Source: Spirochaetales bacterium
GTDB taxonomy: Bacteria; Spirochaetota; Spirochaetia; Sphaerochaetales; Sphaerochaetaceae
Direction: 5' to 3'
Length of the DNA stretch: 19,022 nucleotides
NCBI GenBank assembly: GCA_022785155.1
Contig: JALFRH010000098.1
Location: 1-19,022 of the forward strand
Shown here: piece after piece, positions 7,996 to 15,221 of the stretch
Numbering within the stretch: the first letter of the stretch is position 1
How the letters are laid out: each line of letters begins with the position of its first letter
Notes under the pieces: model-generated
The model's input: only the letters and a program-made list of their open reading frames with translations
Database searches by the model: none
Told to the model about the DNA's origin: nothing
Program-made: the position numbers and the translations under genes

Positions 7996-8647
7996 CCTTA
8001 CTTTGGAGTATTTTCTATCCCTTCTCGACAGGGCTGAAAATGTATTTCAAAAAGATAATCTTGGAGAGAAAAGCACTGACTATGAATACTCTGTGGAGGA
8101 TATCAAAAGGGAGCCTGAACTGGACTATGTGGACGATCTTGCTTCCTGCCATAAGTGTAATGCCTGCCTCGAAAGAAGCATATTCGCCGAGCCTCTCTTG
8201 AATCCAGAGCCCAAGATTCTCTTTGTCTCCCCTATGCCTGAGGGAGCCGTCATATTCTCCCCCTCATCCAATGACTATTTCTATAAATGGCTTACAGCCA
8301 TTAATCTTGGTAGAAAGGATATTGCCCTTACCACTCTCATCAAGTGTCCTGTAAAGGAGTTCAAGAAAGAAAGTGCAGATATGTGCAGGGAACATTTGAG
8401 GAATGAGATGAACAGACTGAAGCCGAAGACCATGGTTCTGTTGGGCAAGGACGTCTCTTCATATATGCTGAGGCGGGAAGGGGATATGGATGAAGTTTTC
8501 AGAAAGAGGAAGTTCTCGGTGAACTCCATTCCTGTATTCTGCACTTATTCTCCTATGGACCTGGTCAAGAACAGGGCTCTCCGTGCTCCTATTTGGGAGG
8601 ATCTGAAGTTTATATCTTCCTTCCTTAAAGAGGGGGAAAATAAGTGA
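7985..8647 (+). CDS. Divergent uracil-DNA glycosylase superfamily protein with probable 4Fe-4S cluster
   Basis: A 220-residue protein with the layout of family 4/5-like uracil-DNA glycosylases. A CHKC pair at residues 55-58, a lone Cys in IKCP (121) and another in MCREHL (134) match the four Fe-S ligand positions. The KPKTMVLLGKDVSSYML stretch matches the conserved PK-x2-VxLG strand. However, the usual uracil-pocket motif GEAPGxxED is replaced by SPMPEG, the following PFxGxxG loop is not recognisable, and the C-terminal TYHPS motif reads TYSPM with the His lost. Catalytic activity is therefore uncertain, while the fold and cluster look kept (inference). A N-terminal acidic extension of about 50 residues precedes the domain. 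It overlaps truA by 11 bases and priA by 4, so it belongs to a coupled repair/restart segment. Confidence 0.72.
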   Translation: MDDNLTLEYFLSLLDRAENVFQKDNLGEKSTDYEYSVEDIKREPELDYVDDLASCHKCNACLERSIFAEPLLNPEPKILFVSPMPEGAVIFSPSSNDYFYKWLTAINLGRKDIALTTLIKCPVKEFKKESADMCREHLRNEMNRLKPKTMVLLGKDVSSYMLRREGDMDEVFRKRKFSVNSIPVFCTYSPMDLVKNRALRAPIWEDLKFISSFLKEGENK

Positions 8648-10605
8648 AGTGGGTGAGTGTAGTATTATCTGTACCCTTTGAAGGGGAGTTCACTTACTCC
8701 GTTCCTGAAAAGATGGAGGGTGAGGCCCTCTTTGGCAGAAGGGTCATTGTGCCCTTCGGCAAGTCGAAGAAAACAGCGTTCATTACAAAAGAGATATATA
8801 CAAAACCTGAAGTGGACTTTGAGATCAAGGATATAGAAAGGGTCGTAGATAAAGAAGAGGTATTCAATGAGGATCTTTTGGATACCGCCATTTGGATGAA
8901 GACTATGTATCTCTCTCCTGTAGGAGTCAACCTCTCTTCCATGATCCCTTCAGGAAGAAGGGAGAGCGAAACCTCTTCTTTCTTCAATTTCTCCTCTTTT
9001 TCTCCTGTAGAAAAACTGACAGATGAACAGGAAGCCGCCCTTTCCCGTCTCAGAGCCTTTCCCAAGGATATTTTCTATCTCTATGGTGTCACTGGTAGTG
9101 GAAAGAGCGAAGTCTTTCTCAGAAGGGCTGAGGATGTAATAAAGGAGGGGAAACAGGTTCTGTATCTGGTTCCCGAAATAACCCTTTCCCATCAGGTATC
9201 CGGGGAAGTATATCAACGATTCGACAAAAGGGTGGCCATCCTCCATTCGGCCCTTACTCCCTCCCAACGCTTGAAAGCATGGCGAAGTATAATGAAAGGA
9301 GAAGTGGATCTTGTAGTAGGAGCCAGAAGCAGCGTCTTCGCTCCATTCAAGAACTTAGGGCTCATTATTATGGATGAGGAGCATGAGAATGCTTATAAAT
9401 CAGGTCAGAGTCCAAGATACTCGGCCCGCCAGGTGGCACAGTATAGGGCGGGAAAATGGAAGGCCCAGTTTATCATGGGGTCAGCCACTCCCTCTTTGGA
9501 GGCCTGGAATCTCATAAGACTACAGAAAATAAAGTCTGTAGTAATGAGAAACAGAATAGGTGAGGCTTCCTTTCCAAAAATGACTATTGTCAACATGCGT
9601 GGAGAGAAAAGGAATATAAGCCAGAAACTTGAGGAGGAAATAAGAATCGCATTGAAGGAGAAAAAGGGTGTGATTCTCTTTCTCAACAGGCGTGGTTTCT
9701 CCTATGGCTATGAGTGCAAGACCTGCGGGGCCGTAGTGGAGTGCCCCAACTGCTCTGTGGCCATGACCTACCATAAGGCTAGAAAGAGGCTTATCTGCCA
9801 TACCTGCGGTTTCTCGGAGCCTTTGGTGAAAGTATGTCCGGAGTGTGGTTCCTTGGATATTTCTCCAAGAGGATATGGCACTGAAAACGCAGAAGAAGAG
9901 GCCAGGGCCCTTTTCCCATTCTCGAAAATAGAGAGATTGGATACAGACGTAACAAATGGAGATAGTGAAAAGACACAGGAGATCCTTTCAAAGTTCAGGG
10001 ATGGGGAAATAGACATCCTGTTGGGGACACAGATGATAGCAAAGGGACTGAACTTCCCTAAAGTCTCTCTTATTGGAATATTGAATGCAGATTCTTCCCT
10101 GGCCCTTCCTGACTTCAGGGCAGGAGAAAGGACCTTCGACCTTTTGCACCAAGTGGCTGGAAGGGCAGGAAGGTATAGGGACGACGGAAAGGTCATAATA
10201 CAGACTACACAGCCTATGGCTCCTGCAATCCAGATGGCTGCATCCAACGATCTGGAGCACTTCTATGAGCGGGAACTTGCCCAAAGAAAGGAGACCATGT
10301 TCCCTCCTTTTTCCCGCTTGATCAATCTGGTCATAAGGGGAAAGGACGAAGAAAAAGTCAAGGAAGCCACCATGGCACTTGGGGAAATAGCTTCAAATAT
10401 GTCCGATGAAGACGAGGAGATTGAAGTATTCTCCCCATCTCCCTGCCTTATTGAAAAGGCTGCAGGCCAATGGAGATGGCATGTGCTTCTAAGAAGCCAG
10501 AGTATATCAAGGCTCCTTTCTTTTACCAAAAATCTGCTTTCTTCCTTTATCCTTCCGTCTTCCCTTCATCTGGAAGTGGATGTAGACCCCACATCTCTTT
10601 TCTGA
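8644..10605 (+). CDS. priA: Primosomal replication-restart helicase PriA
   Basis: PriA recognises stalled or broken forks and reloads the replicative helicase. The 653-residue protein shows an N-terminal 3'-DNA-binding domain (about 1-105), Walker A GVTGSGKSE with Lys154, Walker B DEEH at 244-247, the aromatic-rich loop SGQSPRYSARQVA and the helicase motif QVAGRAGR at 503-510. Between the helicase lobes a zinc-binding insert has eight cysteines in four pairs at 358/361, 367/370, 385/388 and 398/401. Only about 20 residues separate the 3'-DNA-binding domain from the helicase start (LTDEQEAAL near 125), so the winged-helix domain present in E. coli PriA appears to be missing. GTG 8644 has AGAGGGGGA at 8629-8636 and overlaps the previous gene by four bases. 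The stop directly abuts the convergent dehydrogenase gene. Confidence 0.95.
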   Translation: MKWVSVVLSVPFEGEFTYSVPEKMEGEALFGRRVIVPFGKSKKTAFITKEIYTKPEVDFEIKDIERVVDKEEVFNEDLLDTAIWMKTMYLSPVGVNLSSMIPSGRRESETSSFFNFSSFSPVEKLTDEQEAALSRLRAFPKDIFYLYGVTGSGKSEVFLRRAEDVIKEGKQVLYLVPEITLSHQVSGEVYQRFDKRVAILHSALTPSQRLKAWRSIMKGEVDLVVGARSSVFAPFKNLGLIIMDEEHENAYKSGQSPRYSARQVAQYRAGKWKAQFIMGSATPSLEAWNLIRLQKIKSVVMRNRIGEASFPKMTIVNMRGEKRNISQKLEEEIRIALKEKKGVILFLNRRGFSYGYECKTCGAVVECPNCSVAMTYHKARKRLICHTCGFSEPLVKVCPECGSLDISPRGYGTENAEEEARALFPFSKIERLDTDVTNGDSEKTQEILSKFRDGEIDILLGTQMIAKGLNFPKVSLIGILNADSSLALPDFRAGERTFDLLHQVAGRAGRYRDDGKVIIQTTQPMAPAIQMAASNDLEHFYERELAQRKETMFPPFSRLINLVIRGKDEEKVKEATMALGEIASNMSDEDEEIEVFSPSPCLIEKAAGQWRWHVLLRSQSISRLLSFTKNLLSSFILPSSLHLEVDVDPTSLF

Positions 10606-11400
10606 TTAGAAAAAGAGGGAGAAGATCCAGTCTGTAAGTGGAGAAGGGAGAATGGACAGAAGCTTCATTTTGAAGCTGTTTTTGATATTGTAGTGGGCGC
10701 GTGGGTGCTTTTTGTCTGCAATGGAAGCAAGCTTTTTCCCTAGAATCATAGGATCCTTGGCTCTTTTCAGTTCCCCAACCATAATATGTTTCATTCTTCC
10801 CAGAGGGGTTTTGTATATGTCGGTTTCAGAGAGAAGGGAATCGAATTGTCCGTTTATTGAGCCCTGCATATTTGTCTTGAAGGCACCAGGGCGTATTGTG
10901 GTCACTCTTGCCCCGCTTTTTTTCAATTCACGTCTCAAGGAGTCTCCATAAATCTCGACGGCATGCTTTGTCATAGGGTAGTAGCCATGGAGGGGGATGG
11001 CCACGATCTTTCCATATTCACTGGATATAATTGCGATCAAACCCCTGCCCTTTATTACAAGAGGAATGAAGACCCTGTTGAAGTTGAAGGTCGCAAAGAG
11101 GTTGAGGGAGAAGATTTTCTCAACCTTTCCTTCAGCCTTCTCAAATAGAGAGCCCAAGATTACACAGCCTGAGAAGTTGGATATAAAATCCAGCTTGTCA
11201 GTCCGCTCTTCTACTATCTTTTCTGCCCGCTCCAGATCTTCGCTCTTTGTCAGATCCGCCTTTATATAGAGGATGCCGTCCTCCTCCCTTTCCTTGTTCC
11301 GTATATCCAGGGCGAAGATGAAATACCCTCTCTTTTTCAGTTGGACTATCGTAGCCTCGGCCAGGCCTGAAAGAGAGCCGCCGATTACAGCGTACTTCAT
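10606..11400 (-). CDS. Short-chain dehydrogenase/reductase family protein
   Basis: A Rossmann-fold oxidoreductase of 264 residues, typical classical SDR size. The cofactor-binding turn reads GGSLSGLA at 7-14, a variant of TGxxxGxG with the first Thr and last Gly changed. Asp32 after the second strand (ALDIR) suggests NAD(H) over NADP(H) (inference). The NNAG motif appears as NFSG near 75-78. The catalytic set is intact: active-site Asn100, Ser126/127 in AIISSEYG, and Tyr141-x3-Lys145. A PGAFKT motif follows, as in SDRs that act on lipids or steroids, but the substrate cannot be read from sequence. The C-terminus (from about 245) is hydrophobic and may touch the membrane. It overlaps the upstream membrane zinc-ribbon gene by four bases and ends flush against priA. 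Confidence 0.85.
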   Translation of the reverse strand: MKYAVIGGSLSGLAEATIVQLKKRGYFIFALDIRNKEREEDGILYIKADLTKSEDLERAEKIVEERTDKLDFISNFSGCVILGSLFEKAEGKVEKIFSLNLFATFNFNRVFIPLVIKGRGLIAIISSEYGKIVAIPLHGYYPMTKHAVEIYGDSLRRELKKSGARVTTIRPGAFKTNMQGSINGQFDSLLSETDIYKTPLGRMKHIMVGELKRAKDPMILGKKLASIADKKHPRAHYNIKNSFKMKLLSILPSPLTDWIFSLFF

Positions 11401-12644
11401 TCTTCCTTGCTTTCCTTTGCTTTGTCGAAAAGGGTTGTAAGGGATGAATAGGAGAACACCTGGGCCTTCTCTCTATCCAAAGCGCAGGAAGGGCATTTCT
11501 CTTCCTTCTTTACAGGAATGCCGCATACAGGGCAAAGCCAGAAGGATGAAGTCTCATCTTCTTTATAAAGCCAATGGGCATCCACTCCCTCCTTCTTCTT
11601 CAGGGACGAGAGAAAGAAGGGGAACCTGTCGTCTTTTGTCAGCAATGAGATATCAAGCTTTTCAGGAAGGGTAAGCCTTCTCTCTGCAATATCCAGATTG
11701 TTTCCCTCTTCATCTGTAATGGATGATAGGCTGAAGGATGCTCTATCTGTAGGAACATTGATAATGGCATCAATGGTAGTTTCAGAGCCGCTGGAAATCC
11801 TTTTGTTTGACTTGAAATCCCTGGTCCCATCCATTTTCCAGGTGGATGAGACAAAGTCCTTGTTGGAGATATTACGTACCTTGATGGATATAAGGGAGTC
11901 TTCTGTTCTTGTTTTTATGACAACTTCCTCCAGTATTATCGGGCTATCGGGAACAAAGGTTGCAGGAATGAAGGATGTAATCTTTACAACTTCCAAAGAA
12001 GAGACATCTGTTGTTGATTCTTTTATCTCTATCTCCTTCTCCTTGGTAACTGGTTCGGGTTTTACTTCTTCTTCCAGTATTTCCTCTTCCTTTTCCGCCT
12101 TCTCTTCCTTTGTATCTTTCACTTCCTGCACTGCTTCCGGTTCTCCTTTGTCATCAGTGGAAACAGAAGCAGCCTCTTTCTTTGGAGGAACAGGTATTTC
12201 TCTTCTGCCGAGGGGTATTGTCACTGGATCGAATTCCCACTCACGCATTCTGTAGTATCCATATACCAAGGCCATTAGAAATACCAATATGGTATATATA
12301 AGGGCAGGTAAGGCATTGCCGAAGGCAAGATATGAAGCAATGATCACAAGGCACAGGAGAGCCTTGAAAGTCTGGCTGAATAGAACAAGCTCCCTTCCTG
12401 TCTTTGTTTTTCCAATCAAGAAGGGTAGTGTGATGACAGAGAGGACACAACATACCATCGGGTATATTGTGTGGACCAGTTCAATCCACCCTCTGAATCC
12501 ATCCAGAGAAATGGTCTTTATATAATAGAAACGACCTAATGCAACAAAAAGGGCCAATACTGCTGAAAGAGGCAGATAGACATAGGTATAGAATTGATGG
12601 AATTTCATTCCCTTGGTTTTGTTTTCTATTTTATTCTCAGACAT
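11397..12644 (-). CDS. Unknown four-helix membrane protein with acidic linker and C-terminal zinc ribbon
   Basis: I do not recognise this 415-residue protein. Four hydrophobic helices lie near residues 20-40, 56-78, 88-108 and 110-131. A highly charged Glu/Lys-rich linker follows from about 150 to 212. A beta-rich cytosolic domain (about 215-330) has alternating patterns such as SLISIKVRNISNKDF. Near the end a zinc ribbon is seen as CPVCG and CPSC, with Cys371/374 and 384/387. Both termini and the long tail are predicted cytosolic because there is an even number of helices and a positively charged YYRMRE just after helix 4. ATG 12644 is chosen; an internal ATG at 12608 is possible. It is translationally coupled (4-base ATGA overlap) to the short-chain dehydrogenase. 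No function is assigned. Confidence 0.8.
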   Translation of the reverse strand: MSENKIENKTKGMKFHQFYTYVYLPLSAVLALFVALGRFYYIKTISLDGFRGWIELVHTIYPMVCCVLSVITLPFLIGKTKTGRELVLFSQTFKALLCLVIIASYLAFGNALPALIYTILVFLMALVYGYYRMREWEFDPVTIPLGRREIPVPPKKEAASVSTDDKGEPEAVQEVKDTKEEKAEKEEEILEEEVKPEPVTKEKEIEIKESTTDVSSLEVVKITSFIPATFVPDSPIILEEVVIKTRTEDSLISIKVRNISNKDFVSSTWKMDGTRDFKSNKRISSGSETTIDAIINVPTDRASFSLSSITDEEGNNLDIAERRLTLPEKLDISLLTKDDRFPFFLSSLKKKEGVDAHWLYKEDETSSFWLCPVCGIPVKKEEKCPSCALDREKAQVFSYSSLTTLFDKAKESKEE

Positions 12645-12747
12645 ACCACCATTCTATTTCAGAGTTTGGGATTATTCCACATTTCATGAACTCTTTCTTC
12701 GTTTTTGATTTCCAATCTATGTTTCAAAGGTTCGTTTATGTTATCCT
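12645..12747. other. Divergent intergenic region, 103 bases
   Basis: This is the largest gap in the window and must hold promoters for the minus-strand zinc-ribbon operon and the plus-strand NTPase gene. It is AT-rich, but I could not find a -35/-10 pair with proper spacing for either direction, and I see no small reading frame or RNA gene. Confidence 0.5.
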
Positions 12748-13305
12748 ATGGCCATGGACAGGAAGGAAAGGAAAGACAAGATAATTAATCTCATTGATGG
12801 CGGCGTAAAGATTATTGCCATAGATGGAAGGTGTGCCAGTGGTAAAAGTACGCTTTCCTTGGATGTAAAGAGCGAACGGGATATAAACATTATAAAGATG
12901 GATGACTTTTTCCTTCCCCTTTCCCTGCGCACCCCGGAGCGTTTTGCCATGCCTGGAGGCAACGTCCACTGGGAGAGATTCCTGGATGAAGTGGTGGCAG
13001 GCCTGAGAAGTGGTAAAGATTTCTCCTATAGAAGATTCTCATGCTCTAAGATGGACTATGATGGGATAGCGGTGGTGGAGGCGTCAAAGCCCATCATTAT
13101 AGAGGGGTCATATGCTCTCCATCCATCTCTCCCTGTGTATTGGGAGAGGGCCTTCTTCCTTGATGTAGAGAAAGAAGAACAGCTCTCGAGGCTGGAAAGA
13201 AGAAGTCCTGAAAAACTTGAGGACTTCAAGAATAAATGGATACCCTTGGAGGAGAAGTACTTCTCTTTTTGTGCCATCCCTTCCAAGGCGGACGAGATTC
13301 TATGA
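12748..13305 (+). CDS. Uridine kinase-type P-loop NTPase
   Basis: A 185-residue nucleoside-kinase-like protein. The Walker A loop GRCASGKS spans residues 27-34, and the MDDFF motif at 51-55, after a beta strand, provides the catalytic Asp of the uridine kinase/phosphoribulokinase group. An RTPERFAMPGGNVHWERF stretch follows, close to proteins commonly annotated as uridine kinase in Firmicutes and related bacteria. IIIEGSYALHP gives a further core strand. It would phosphorylate a nucleoside or similar small substrate with ATP; substrate is inferred only from family names. ATG 12748 or the in-frame ATG at 12754 may be used. The gene stands alone, divergent from the zinc-ribbon operon and ending flush against the small unknown gene. 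Confidence 0.82.
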   Translation: MAMDRKERKDKIINLIDGGVKIIAIDGRCASGKSTLSLDVKSERDINIIKMDDFFLPLSLRTPERFAMPGGNVHWERFLDEVVAGLRSGKDFSYRRFSCSKMDYDGIAVVEASKPIIIEGSYALHPSLPVYWERAFFLDVEKEEQLSRLERRSPEKLEDFKNKWIPLEEKYFSFCAIPSKADEIL

Positions 13306-13695
13306 TTATGAAAGGCGGAGTTGGTGTAGGACCTGCTCTGTCTTATTTATGGCTTCATCAAGCTGTCTTTTTGCACCGCTGATTTTGGATTGAACGAATA
13401 TATCTGAAAGAAAGCCGTCGAAGAAGAAATCTGCAAAAGTAAGAAATCCCCCTACATCTATATTGATGGCAGGAAGATACTGCAGTTCATTCTTGAACTC
13501 CCATAGATCCTGGCGTGCCCTGTCCAGGACTTGCCTTGCCTTTTCTATCTTCATGTGCTTCATGAAACCTGTAAAACCATTTCCTCCGAAGATATCCAAC
13601 AGTCCCCAGTTGGATGCAGAGGATAAGATGTCTCTTGCTTCTTTCAAGCTATACAGGGCTTTCTCTCCCGCCATTATTGCTCTATATTCACTCAT
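13306..13695 (-). CDS. Small conserved-looking protein of unknown function
   Basis: A 129-residue protein, mostly helical and amphipathic, without a signal peptide or a clear membrane span. Two regions look conserved: a glycine-rich loop with NWGLLDIFGGNGFTGFMKH (about 29-47) and a block rich in aromatic and acidic residues, FLTFADFFFDGFLSDIF (about 84-100). Heptad-like helices flank both blocks. It reminds me of an uncharacterised small protein family in Firmicutes that has the same loop and block order, but I cannot verify this here and give no function. ATG 13695 has an AGAGAG-like site upstream. It is a single-gene unit between convergent and divergent neighbours. Confidence 0.78.
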   Translation of the reverse strand: MSEYRAIMAGEKALYSLKEARDILSSASNWGLLDIFGGNGFTGFMKHMKIEKARQVLDRARQDLWEFKNELQYLPAINIDVGGFLTFADFFFDGFLSDIFVQSKISGAKRQLDEAINKTEQVLHQLRLS

Positions 13696-13785
13696 ATATC
13701 TATTCTCTCTTGTTTTTGCCTTGGCCTCAATACTTCCTCCAAGGGGAAAAAAACAATATTATTATAGAGTAAAAGGAAAAAATAA
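13696..13785. promoter_or_regulatory. Divergent promoter region upstream of def operon
   Basis: The 90-base gap must drive the five-gene def to fumarase unit to the right and the small unknown gene to the left. TATTATTATAG at 13757-13767 could supply a -10 element for def, but no matching -35 is evident at 16-18 bases. A CCTTGG (13719-13724) and CCAAGG (13739-13744) inverted pair lies upstream of it. Confidence 0.35.
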
Positions 13786-14298
13786 ATGGAACCGATCTTG
13801 GAAATTGTTAAAATAGGCGACGACGTACTGAAAGCAAAATGCACTCCTGTAAAAGAAATAGATTCTTCTTTGAAAATGCTTACAGAAGCTATGTTTGATG
13901 AGTTGTTGGAAGCGGATGGCATTGGTTTGGCTGCTCCACAGATAGGCATTCCCCAGCGTTTCTTCGTTGTAGATATCAGAGATGGTAAGAGATATGTATT
14001 CATCAACCCGGAGATTGTGGAGACAAGCATTGAAAAGGGCCCTTATGAAGAGGGCTGCTTATCCATTCCTGGAGTTTATCATGATGTCATCAGGCCACTA
14101 AGGGTCAAAGTCCAGGCAAGGGATGCAGACGGCAAGTTGTTCAACCTTGAAGCCGATGGACTCCTGGCAAGGGTGATACAGCATGAATACGACCATCTTG
14201 ACGGAAAGCTCTTCATCGACCGCTTAAGCGAAGATGAAAAAAACAAAATGCTGAAGGCTTATGAGAAGAAGCAGAAAAAGGGTGGCAGGAAAAAATGA
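13786..14298 (+). CDS. def: Peptide deformylase
   Basis: This metalloenzyme removes the formyl group from the N-terminal methionine of new proteins. All three signature motifs are intact: GIGLAAPQIG at about 45-54, EEGCLSIPG with metal ligand Cys91, and QHEYDHLDG with ligands His133 and His137 and catalytic Glu134. The 170-residue length and lysine-rich tail are typical of bacterial type I enzymes. Translation from ATG 13786 is supported by an AAAAGGA site about ten bases upstream. The gene overlaps fmt by four bases (ATGA), pairing the deformylase with the formyltransferase as in many bacteria, so that both ends of the formylation cycle are co-expressed. Confidence 0.97.
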   Translation: MEPILEIVKIGDDVLKAKCTPVKEIDSSLKMLTEAMFDELLEADGIGLAAPQIGIPQRFFVVDIRDGKRYVFINPEIVETSIEKGPYEEGCLSIPGVYHDVIRPLRVKVQARDADGKLFNLEADGLLARVIQHEYDHLDGKLFIDRLSEDEKNKMLKAYEKKQKKGGRKK

Positions 14299-15221
14299 AG
14301 ATACTCTTTGCCGCGACAGATACAATAGCAGTCCCTCTCTTGTCTTTGCTTGCTGAGGAGAAATTGGTATGTGCTGTCTTTACAGCTCCCGATGCTCCTG
14401 GAAAGAGGGGAAAGACTCTTATTCCTACACCTGTAAAAGTCAAGGCACTGGAGCTCGGGCTTCCTGTTTATACCCCTGAACACTTGAATAAGGCTGAGAG
14501 GGAAATAGTAAAAAGCCTTGGAGCCGATACTCTTCTTTCCTTCTGCTATGGAAAGATTTTCGGCCCGAAGTTCCTCTCTCTCTTTGATAATACCATGAAT
14601 GTCCATCCCTCTCCTCTTCCTAAATACAGAGGCTGCGCCCCGACTTTCGCAGCTATTAAGAACATGGACGGAAAAACTGCCGTGACACTCCAGGAAATCG
14701 GATTGGGAATAGACGAAGGAAGAATATATTCTTCTCTTTCCATTGACCTCAACGGGGATGAGACGACCCTTTCCTTGGAGGAAAGAGTATCACAGATGGT
14801 ACCTCAGTTTGTTCTGGAGACTCTAAAGAACATAGATACAATAGATAGAGTCCAGCAGGAGGGCGAAGCTTCATACACGGCATTCATCACGAAAGAAGAC
14901 GGAAGAATAGATTGGAAGCGGGAAGCAAAAGAAATCCATGCCCTGGTCAGGGCCTGTATTCCTTGGCCCCGTGCCTATGGCTATTTGGGGGAGGACAAGC
15001 TTCTCATTACAGGAGTATATGGCACTGCCTTTGATTCCTTCCCTCCTTCTACGGAAGAGCCGGGGACAGTAGTAGGATTGGAGAAAGGTAAGGGACTGAA
15101 GATAGCCACAGGCAATGGATACTTATATGTAACGAGAGTATTACCTCCTATGAAGAAGGAAATGGATGCTTCCTCTTATGTAAACGGCAACAGAAGCATT
15201 ATAGGGGCGGTTCTCCATTGA
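14295..15221 (+). CDS. fmt: Methionyl-tRNA formyltransferase
   Basis: This enzyme transfers a formyl group from 10-formyltetrahydrofolate to initiator Met-tRNA. The catalytic core is visible: NVHPSPLPKYRGCAP at about 102-116 carries Asn102 and His104, and GLGIDEGRIY carries Asp140, matching the Asn/His/Asp triad of the family. The C-terminal OB-like tRNA-binding domain begins around residue 205, after DGRIDWKREAKEIHALVRA. Its 308 residues match the usual length. It starts on the last A of the def coding region (ATGA overlap) and its stop overlaps the TTG start of the radical SAM gene by four bases. Confidence 0.96.
   Translation: MKILFAATDTIAVPLLSLLAEEKLVCAVFTAPDAPGKRGKTLIPTPVKVKALELGLPVYTPEHLNKAEREIVKSLGADTLLSFCYGKIFGPKFLSLFDNTMNVHPSPLPKYRGCAPTFAAIKNMDGKTAVTLQEIGLGIDEGRIYSSLSIDLNGDETTLSLEERVSQMVPQFVLETLKNIDTIDRVQQEGEASYTAFITKEDGRIDWKREAKEIHALVRACIPWPRAYGYLGEDKLLITGVYGTAFDSFPPSTEEPGTVVGLEKGKGLKIATGNGYLYVTRVLPPMKKEMDASSYVNGNRSIIGAVLH

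Noticed and set aside
9768..10247. Minus-strand open frame within priA
   Set aside because: It overlaps the zinc insert and helicase motifs of priA and has no protein features of its own.
11698..12255. Plus-strand Ser-rich open frame of about 185 codons
   Set aside because: It is the complement of the Glu/Lys-rich linker and beta domain of the membrane zinc-ribbon gene; its low-complexity Ser/Phe composition mirrors that bias.
13719..13744. CCTTGG/CCAAGG inverted repeat as an intrinsic terminator or operator
   Set aside because: The arms are only six bases with a 14-base loop and no T-run follows; it is kept only as a note in the promoter region entry.
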